Assembly (NCBI RefSeq): GCF_964355755.1 | Contig: NC_092676.1 | Location: 4,074,288 to 4,138,287 of the forward strand | Origin: Antedon mediterranea | Taxonomy: Eukaryota; Echinodermata; Crinoidea; Comatulida; Antedonidae | Direction of reading: 5' to 3' | DNA: 64,000 nucleotides | In this document: piece after piece, positions 58,701-64,000 of the stretch | How the letters are laid out: the number at the start of each line of letters is the position of its first letter | Numbering within the stretch: position 1 is the first letter of the stretch | Notes under the pieces: generated by a model | The model's input: only the letters and a program-made list of their open reading frames with translations | Databases searched by the model: none | Told to the model about the DNA's origin: nothing | Translations under genes and position numbers: made by a program

Positions 58701-61700
58701 CTACTCGGCCCAATTTTAACTTCTCAAACCACCCAAACTGGATAGCTGAAAAGCCTAATTTCACCATAGGCACTCCAGAATTCCTCTGGATATCTGAACG
58801 TACTTAATTTTTTTCAAACCTAGCTTTAACTTATTGACAACCTAACCCCTACAATTCTCTACCTGCCTGGGACACACAGATCATGTTTTTTTTTTTATGA
58901 GGGTGATCCATCCATTTTGTCTAATAGAAGCACAATCATGCAAGGGGATCTGAAATAAATACAAACTCTATTTAAAAAAAATCTTTTTTTTTACACCTTA
59001 CACAAAGTTTAGATATGAATATGTAGCATGGTGGTAATTGTCTATCAACTGTTCAAATGATAACGCATGTTAAGACTTTGTTGTATTTATTTACCATATT
59101 TTCCCTACAATTTCAGTTATTTATGTAAATATGTGTTTGTATAAATATACAGTATCTAATTTTAATCGAAAGTTTAATTATATTTTTTTTTTTAATGAAT
59201 TACTGTATACTTTAATATATTTTTATCCCGTACACACTGTATAATCATGAAAATATACATATTATATTTTATTTATTAGATTATTATTATATATTTAAAT
59301 AATGATTTAATTCCTCTTAAGCTCTGTCTATACTATCAAACTAGTTTGACAAAAAAAGTGTGATGTGCCCAAATATGGTAGTGATATGCTCAAATATGGT
59401 AGTGATATGACAATTGACATCATCATGTCCATATATGGGCACGTCATATTTTTTTGTCACATAGTTTGATAGTGTAAACACAGCTTAATGCTAATTAACA
59501 AAGGTGCTAATTTTTCACAGGCTGCTATACAATATTTAATAAGAAGAATTATTACTTTGTCATTATAATTTTCAGGCATGCTGCCACCAACTAACTCTCC
59601 TTCACCTTCAACCAATAGCCTCATCGATCCAGGCTTAACAGCTTATAGTTCTAGGCCAATTCAAACAGGTAATAAAGGTTGCACGCTGCAAATAACTATT
59701 AAAAGTCTAGCTTTTTTAACAATTTATCACTTTGTATTTAGACTAACATAACAATTTGGTACTAATCAATACTAATGTTTTATAAAGCCTAGTTTCTTTA
59801 AAGTCAATATGCTGCTGATAAAATGTTCCAATTGGTTGAATTTAATATCGACATAGTATGCAGAACAGTATCATGATTTCTTAAGCGGGAAATTGAGTTT
59901 TTTTTAATCCACAAAATGGTCACATCTTATTTTTCTCATCCCACCCCCTTCATCTCATCCCAAGAGATTTTTAATATATTTAATGAGGTTGATCCATCTA
60001 GCAATTGATGATCATTATACAATTCGGTTCATTTTGATAACCCCCTGTGTATAAATGCACGCATAAGTAAAAATGTGTGTAACGAACAAACTTCAAAATG
60101 TCTCTGTTAAAGATCCAACATATTTCGTCTGTCTCCAACATCAGGATTTTAAAAATTACAATTTAAATTGATATTGACAAATTAACGGAAAATTTAGTCC
60201 TGCCAATGCCATGTGCCAGTGAACTTATTGATTTTAAGTAAAACAGGCTTAAGTTTCTATTTAAACTCAAATAATTCAAATCAAATTTAATAACAATAAT
60301 ACAGGTAGGTATTTGAGTTATCAAATCATTGCTTAGTTCAGAATTGTCTCATTGCTCTTAATTTGTAATAGTTTGTACCAAATAATAATAGAAACACAAA
60401 ATACATGAATCGACCGTAATACGCATGACATGATGACCATTTGCCTGATGGCAAGGAACGGGAATGCGTTGATACATTTCGGCAGGTATTGTTATCTCCC
60501 AGAAATGTTAAGGACAGTGTTTAAATTCTGGTACCCTCTGGAATTTCCCCTGGCATGACAGTGTGCGTGACACCCAGGTACCTTGGAATTTCCCCTGGGA
60601 TGACAGTGTGCGTGACACCCTGGTACCTTGGAATTTACCCTGGGATGATAGTGTGCGTGACACCCTGGTACCTTGAAATTTCCTCTGGGATGACAGTGTG
60701 CGTGACACCCTGGTACCTTGGAATTTCCTCTGGAATGACAGTGTGCGTGACACCCTGGTACCTTGAAATTTCCCCTGGGATGACAGTGTGCGTGACACCC
60801 TGGTACCTTGGAATTTCCCCTGGGATGATAGTGTGCGTGACACCCTGGTACCTTGGAATTTACCCTGGGATGACAGTGTGCGTGACACCCTGGTACCTTG
60901 GAATTTACCCTGGGATAACAGTGTGCGTGACACCCTGGTACCTTGGAATTTCCTCTGGAATGACAGTGTGCGTGACACCCTGGTACCTTGAAATTTCCCC
61001 TGGGATGATAGTGTGCGTGACACCCTGGTACCTTGGAATTTCCCCTGGAATGACAGTGTGCAAGGCACCCTGGAATGCCCGTGGCATCACCCCTGGCATC
61101 TTGTGTTTCTACTATTTTTGTTATAATATAGAATGCTTAGGAATCTGTAGAACCAAACCCTCACGTCAATAACTGTATATATTAACATAATATTTTTATG
61201 TACAAAATAATTCCAAGAAAAAACATTTCTAAACGTCAACTTCCAATTAGTTATAATGAAATAACTACTGAAGTAAACACCAAATTACTGCAGTAATCAT
61301 TTCATTATAATTGATAAGAAATTAACCTACAAACCAGCATGAGTATCCAACATTTTTCAGATGACCTTTGACCCCAAGTAAGTGTCGTATGCTTGTTATT
61401 GTTTTGTATCACTGTGCATTTTTTCCTTCATTTTGCCATTCATTGTTAGGGGTCATGCAAACTCAAGTAGGGGCTAACTTTGATCAAGCCTTTGGTACGG
61501 CATCTACCAAAACGTCAGGTAGGTTCATGCAATGGGTATTAATACCCAAAGAAGGGGTGCAATCTAGAAGTAGTGGTACAATCTAGAATTAGGATACTAA
61601 CTTGAAGAACGGATATAGCAAAGGGGAAAAGGTCATTCCGAAATTCTAGAAACAGATCGAAGCCCTGCCCTTTTGTTTCATAATAGTTCATATTATTTAT

Positions 61701-62897
61701 TAATACAAATTTTTCATTCACTAACATTTTTTTTTTTAATTCAAGTTCAACTTTAAAATGAGATATTTTTTTTTTTAAAGCAATTCAAAGAACGGGTCAT
61801 TCTAAACAAAAAATTATTACTTAAACTAATGATGTTACTGTATTGCCAAACAATTGCATTTTACTTTAAAGGCCAAAACTCGAGTTGCAAAAGCTGATTG
61901 ATTTTGATCTTTTTTGTCACATTTTATTGTTTATTTTATGTGTGACATGAGTGACAAATAAAGTATTTACACAAATGTATCATTTCTTACATTGAATCCA
62001 ATACAAATTTTAATTTCTGCCATGTTGTCTTATATTTTGTTGAATTTTAACAATTGTTAATAACATTTTTAATTCATTTAGTGTTTATTGTGTTCAGAAT
62101 GTTCTATTAAGAATGTCATGCGTTATTAATTTGCCAGGCCTGCATAATCAATTTACATTAGAGATTATTTACAATAATGTACTATGCATGTGCTGCCCTC
62201 TCTTGTTTGATTTATCCAAGGTAAGCCTGTGTGAGGGCAGTATAATTGTCAAAACCTTCTAACCATTTCAAGATCTTGTCTCATGTTTAATTTCCCAGGC
62301 ATGCAAAATCATTACATTATGATTATCTTTAATCCTCTATCTCAAATTTACTATGTATGTGCTGCCCTCTCTTGTTTGATTTACCCAAGTTAAGCCTGTG
62401 TGAGGGCAGTATAATTGTCAAAACCTTCTAACCATTTCAAGATCTTGTCTCGTGTTTAATTTCCCAGGCATGCAAAATCAATTTACGTTGTGTATTAGAG
62501 ATAATAGTATATGATTATCTTTAATCCTCCTTGTCTCAATCTAATGTACTATGTATGTGCTGCCCTCTCTTGTTATTGTTTCCAAGATAAACCTGTTTGC
62601 TTGCAGTTTAAAGTTTAATATATGAATATTATTACTATTATTACGAACACTTTGTTTTAATAAGTAGAATGCTGTCAGAAAACTAATATAATAATTAACA
62701 AAATAAAAAATGATTTCATATTGATAAATTTCAGGCGGAGCTGAATTACTCGGAGAGGTTATGCAGCCGATGAACAAGAGAATAGAACCAACACCCCCCG
62801 CAGAAAATCTTGTTTCAAATGGAACAAGCAAGGATATTGATAGCACATTGGCACATCTAGCCACTAATCTAAATATGAAAGGAGGAACACCGAAAAA
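38179..62897 (+). CDS. Clathrin assembly protein AP180/PICALM, ANTH C-terminal half and tail (5' exons missing)
   Basis: Exons: 38179-38281, 39217-39256, 40562-40618, 45660-45771, 45961-46067, 46660-46701, 52814-52890, 53979-54096, 54456-54681, 55475-55627, 57352-57468, 57936-58145, 59576-59668, 61450-61518 and 62735-62897. All have GT-AG sites and consistent phases. Family signatures: [12 protein letters not shown] and [64 protein letters not shown]. The product binds PIP2, clathrin and AP2 during coated-vesicle formation and sorts VAMP proteins. The first ~110 residues, with the PIP2-binding lysines, are absent. The tail has NPF motifs for EH-domain proteins, DLF, and a C-terminal [12 protein letters not shown] resembling the LDSSLANLVGNL region of PICALM. 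The last exon may splice on at GTAATT or end at TAA 62899-62901. SNAP91 versus PICALM is not separable in invertebrates. Confidence 0.9.
38459..38765 (-). mobile_element. tRNA-derived SINE, minus strand
   Basis: Reverse complement of the SINE at 47829-48118 over its full length: tRNA-like head with CCAAGGGCGTGTCACGC, box B-like GTTTGAATCC, body with CCCATTATGGGAGT-type sequence and GGCGCTA...ATAAATCCAG before an (ATT)n tail at its 3' (left) end. Confidence 0.8.
39467..39901. mobile_element. ~435 bp TIR element
   Basis: GGTTCTGTTTCTGCTGCAT at the left and ATGCAGCAGAATCAGACC at the right, followed inward by TAACCCGTTTAAAAACGG and AAACGGTTTATTT. Several AACCGGTTA-like motifs inside. Non-coding. 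Confidence 0.65.
40667..41105. mobile_element. TTAA MITE family 2, nested or tandem copies
   Basis: GATGTATTATCTCCC...AATAGGCCATTTTGTAG, then a second partial start (AAAAATGTACTGTCCTCC) and an inverse half at about 41000-41100. It looks like one copy inserted in or recombined with another. Confidence 0.6.
41700..42210. repeat. ~200 bp tandem repeat, about 2.5 copies
   Basis: AATCTATATTGTGCCTAGCT recurs at about 41737, 41937 and 42139; each copy includes TGCCCATGCCCTTCTCAA and TGTATAGCGTTTTGATTATT. Intronic in AP180. Confidence 0.8.
42506..45360. mobile_element. ~2.85 kb composite bounded by family-2 MITE ends
   Basis: Left end TTAAAGATGTATTGTCC with AATAGACCGTTTTGTAG and TTATTCACTTCC; right end GTGAATAACTTTTATG, AAAATGGCCTATTCA and GGGACAATACATCTTTAA in inverse order. 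Between them lie ~2.5 kb of sequence including sub-terminal GAGCTAACTCA blocks near 42747 and 45132. It could be a longer member of family 2 or a family-2 copy split by another insertion. The frames at 43187-43529 (-) are unrecognised. Confidence 0.5.
46279..46621. mobile_element. TTAA palindromic MITE, family 2
   Basis: TTAAAGATGTATTATCC at left and GATAAATACATCTTTAAA at right, enclosing AATATGCCATTTTAATG and AAATGGCCTATTCAAA arms. Directly upstream of the AP180 exon at 46660. Confidence 0.75.
47290..47503 (-). mobile_element. tRNA-derived SINE, second type, minus strand
   Basis: On the minus strand GTTGTGGTTTGGTGGTTATG is followed by GGGTTCAAGTCC (box B), then a body ending in GCAATTGCTGGACGGATCAC. 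Fragments of the body recur near 58900, 59985 and 63010. Confidence 0.65.
47829..48118 (+). mobile_element. tRNA-derived SINE, plus strand
   Basis: GGGCGTGTGGCGCAGAGTGT (box A), AGGTTCGAATCC (box B) in a tRNA-like head of about 70 bp, then a body with GGTACCCGG, ACTAACTGCATTATGGGAG and GGCGCTATATAAATCCAG, and a (TAT)n tail. Confidence 0.85.
48793..48822 (+). CDS. Candidate 30 bp cassette microexon of AP180
   Basis: TTATTCCAG|TTTAGG ... AAAAT|GTGAGT, phase 0 to phase 0, encoding [10 protein letters not shown]. Vertebrate PICALM joins the flanking exons directly. Splice signals are good, but there is no homology support. Confidence 0.35.
49738..50350. repeat. (ATC)n-type microsatellite with ATATTG interruptions
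   Basis: Long run of CATCATCATATTGATCATC units, giving spurious open frames on both strands (Ile-rich, Asp-rich and Met/Asn-rich). AP180 intron. Confidence 0.92.
50619..50666 (+). CDS. Candidate 48 bp cassette exon of AP180
   Basis: CCAATAG|GCTCTC ... CTACAG|GTAGAG, phase 0 to phase 0, encoding [16 protein letters not shown]. It is open and helix-like, and sits between the DLAK and APSSLL exons. Support is by splice signals and phase only. Confidence 0.4.
51530..51648. mobile_element. TTAA palindromic MITE, family 1, copy 5
   Basis: GCTCTGTCTACACTATGTGA ... TGATAGTGTAGACAGAGCTTAA. The short left arm lacks part of the AAACTAGTTTG block. Confidence 0.8.
51837..51875. repeat. 15 bp tandem triplet
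   Basis: GGCTCGTCAGATG repeated three times. Confidence 0.85.
53133..53298. mobile_element. TTAA palindromic MITE, family 1, copy 6
   Basis: TTAAGCTCTGTCTACACTAT ... GATAGTGTAGACAGAGCTTTA, with the internal AAATATGGTARTGATATG block doubled. Confidence 0.85.
53781..53941. mobile_element. TTAA palindromic MITE, family 1, copy 7
   Basis: AAGCTCTGTCCACACTATCA ... GTTTGATAGTGTAGAGCTTAA, in opposite internal orientation to copy 6. It lies about 40 bp before the AP180 exon at 53979. Confidence 0.8.
54456..54681 (+). CDS. AP180/PICALM exon with tandem NPF/SPF repeats
   Basis: After the ANTH-proximal helix this exon encodes [20 protein letters not shown] followed by two further near-copies ([20 protein letters not shown]), then DLFSV. 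The first copy keeps NPF, the EH-domain ligand; the others read SPF. DLF is an AP2/clathrin-type motif. The repeat exists at DNA level (about 42-45 bp unit). Confidence 0.85.
55245..55330 (+). repeat. tRNA-like SINE head
   Basis: TAGTGGTGAACATGCTTGC and GGGGTTCAAATCCTGGC match box A and box B positions of a tRNA-derived SINE. The body is not clear. Confidence 0.45.
55711..55832. mobile_element. TTAA palindromic MITE, family 1, copy 8
   Basis: GGCTCTGTCTACACTATTAA ... AAGTTTGATAGTGTAGACTGGCTTTAA. About 80 bp after the AP180 exon at 55475-55627. Confidence 0.8.
56215..57022. repeat. 30 bp minisatellite with 60 bp higher-order unit
   Basis: About 27 copies of AACCTAAACTAGATTGAACC plus a ten-base variable end, alternating between AGCTTAAGCC and ATCTTAAGCC versions, so the true period is often 60 bp. 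The array gives long spurious frames on the minus strand. AP180 intron. Confidence 0.95.
57352..58145 (+). CDS. AP180/PICALM tail exons (57352-57468 and 57936-58145)
   Basis: Two phase-1 exons. The first encodes [12 protein letters not shown] and [11 protein letters not shown]. The second encodes [20 protein letters not shown], a true NPF motif, and [17 protein letters not shown]. Low-complexity Ser/Pro/Thr-rich unstructured tail typical of adaptor-binding regions. Confidence 0.85.
58160..58357. repeat. 33 bp minisatellite, about six copies
   Basis: Period 33: ACTCCTCCCTCTTGTGTTTG starts at 58201, 58234 and 58267, with variants at 58300 and 58333. It begins about 15 bp after the exon donor at 58145. 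Confidence 0.92.
59317..59487. mobile_element. TTAA palindromic MITE, family 1, copy 9
   Basis: TTAAGCTCTGTCTATACTAT ... GTTTGATAGTGTAAACACAGCTTAA; both TTAA ends are preserved. About 90 bp before the exon at 59576. Confidence 0.85.
60535..61080. repeat. 45 bp minisatellite, about 12 copies
   Basis: Unit contains GTGTGCGTGACACCCTGGTA and CCTTGGAATTTCCCCTGGGA with few substitutions. Because 45 is a multiple of three, long frames stay open on both strands (205 codons +, 186 codons -). AP180 intron between exons 59576 and 61450, so non-coding is the simpler reading. Confidence 0.93.
61450..62897 (+). CDS. AP180/PICALM C-terminal exons (61450-61518 and 62735-62897)
   Basis: First exon: [20 protein letters not shown], matching the FESVFG-type motif of PICALM. 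Second: [12 protein letters not shown] ... [20 protein letters not shown], matching the GGFDELGGLL and DSSLANLVGNL regions. The donor GTAATT is weak, and an in-frame TAA follows one codon later, so either a downstream exon or termination here is possible. Confidence 0.85.
62130..62600. repeat. ~170-200 bp tandem repeat, about three copies
   Basis: ATGTGCTGCCCTCTCTTGTT recurs at about 62188, 62357 and 62555, with GTAAGCCTGTGTGAGGGCAG and CCAGGCATGCAAAATCA between. Last copy truncated. Confidence 0.82.
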
Positions 62898-62989
62898 GTA
62901 ATTATATATGACCTTTGACTCTTAATTTCAAATTCAGATATTTACTTACCTCTTAGAAATGTGTGTATACTCTACACTTATTTTTGTTT

Positions 62990-63110
62990 TATTTCAACAA
63001 TATTTTACAAGGGTGGTCCAAAGCTGATCATTAGGGACCCTCACAAAAAACAATATGACAAGAAATAAACATATAACAATTCTCACTGATTGTAAACAAT
63101 TAAATTAAAA
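62990..63110 (-). repeat. SINE body fragment
   Basis: GGTGGTCC...CATTAGGGACCCTCAC resembles the body of the minus-strand SINE at 47290-47503. Confidence 0.4.
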
Positions 63111-63218
63111 TTAGAATTTATAAAGATAAACAAAATCAAATAATGCACAAAAAAATTTGAATTTAAAAAAATGTAAAATTAGAAATAAAATAAAATAAAT
63201 ATGTATTGTATGTATGTA

Positions 63219-64000
63219 TATTATAACTTCTCTTCCCCATCTTCTCCCACACCCCCTCCTCATCCTATCCAAGCAATCTCACTGTACTTTGTGTCTACAA
63301 GGACTTAATATTATAACTTCTCTTCCCCATCTTCTCCCACACCCCCTCCTCATCCTATCCAAGCAATCTCACTGTACTTTGTGTCTATAAGGACTTAATA
63401 TTATAACTTCTCTTCCCCATCTTCTCCCACACCCCCTCCTCATCCTATCCAAGCAATCTCACTGTACTTTGTGTCTACAAGGACTTAATATTATAACTTC
63501 TCTTCCCCATCTTCTCCCACACCCCCTCCTCATCCTATCCAAGCAATCTCACTGTACTTTGTGTCTACAAGGACTTAATATTATAACTTCTCTTCCCCAT
63601 CTTCTCCCACACCCCCTCCTCATCCTATCCAAGCAATCTCACTGTACTTTGTGTCTACAAGGACTTAATATTATAACTTCTCTTCCCCATCTTCTCCCAC
63701 ACCCCCTCCTCATCCTATCCAAGCAATCTCACTGTACTTTGTGTCTACAAGGACTTAATATTATAACTTCTCTTCCCCATCTTCTCCCACACCCCCTCCT
63801 CATCCTATCCAAGCAATCTCACTGTACTTTGTGTCTACAAGGACTTAATATTATAACTTCTCTTCCCCATCTTCTCCCACACCCCCTCCTCATCCTATCC
63901 AAGCAATCTCACTGTACTTTGTGTCTACAAGGACTTAATATTATAACTTCTCTTCCCCATCTTCTCCCACACCCCCTCCTCATCCTATCCAAGCAATCTC
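63219..64000. repeat. 90 bp tandem array running off the window
   Basis: Almost perfect 90 bp units (ATTATAACTTCTCTTCCCCA ... GTGTCTACAAGGACTTA), about 8.7 copies. The only difference noticed is one C/T (GTCTATAAGG near 63387). TAA in the unit closes the frame, so not coding. Confidence 0.95.

Noticed and set aside
60508-61172. 186- and 205-codon repeat-protein-like frames
   Set aside because: Both arise from the 45 bp minisatellite; opposite strands cannot both be meaningful and the array is intronic.

Overview
This window is animal nuclear DNA: AT-rich, with small exons carrying GT-AG splice signals inside long introns packed with transposable elements. The gene content (an LRR relaxin-receptor-type GPCR, a spermidine/spermine or thialysine N-acetyltransferase, COMMD2, an AP180/PICALM clathrin assembly protein) and the style of its MITEs and tRNA-derived SINEs suggest a marine invertebrate. 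An echinoderm or other invertebrate deuterostome is a guess, not a demonstration.

Layout. (1) 1-11290, + strand: the 3' part of an LRR-GPCR gene. Six LRR exons and one seven-helix exon are visible; the 5' end lies before the window. The intron after the first visible LRR exon holds a decayed LINE, itself broken by a ~1.5 kb repeat and by a 1085 bp TIR transposon with a 12 bp target duplication. (2) 12761-29525, - strand: a complete four-exon SAT1/SAT2-like acetyltransferase of 171 codons, assembled by eye from exons too short to stand out as ORFs. Intron 1 carries a 9.1 kb, nearly intact Ty3/gypsy LTR retrotransposon (18250-27361, same strand). Intron 3 carries tandem repeats and a CAG...CTG transposon whose empty site is preserved in a neighbouring duplicate. 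(3) 29526-32790: divergent intergenic region with a 1.5 kb TIR element. (4) 32791-36739, + strand: four exons of COMMD2 with two frame lesions and no 3' end, so probably a pseudogene. A 2 kb TIR element sits in its intron 1 and a 5S rRNA-like sequence in intron 3. (5) 38179-62897, + strand: an AP180/PICALM gene lacking its N-terminal ANTH exons in this window. It has at least 15 exons, two extra candidate cassette exons, NPF motifs, and introns full of MITEs, SINEs and minisatellites. (6) 63219-64000: a 90 bp tandem array running off the end.

The genes are unrelated neighbours, not a pathway: the GPCR and acetyltransferase converge, and the acetyltransferase and COMMD2 diverge. The points most worth following up are the damaged COMMD2 followed directly by a headless AP180 gene, the young LTR element with only two in-frame stops, the nested and empty-site transposon insertions, and two recurrent TTAA-flanked palindromic MITE families. 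I did not find a clearly new biochemical system.
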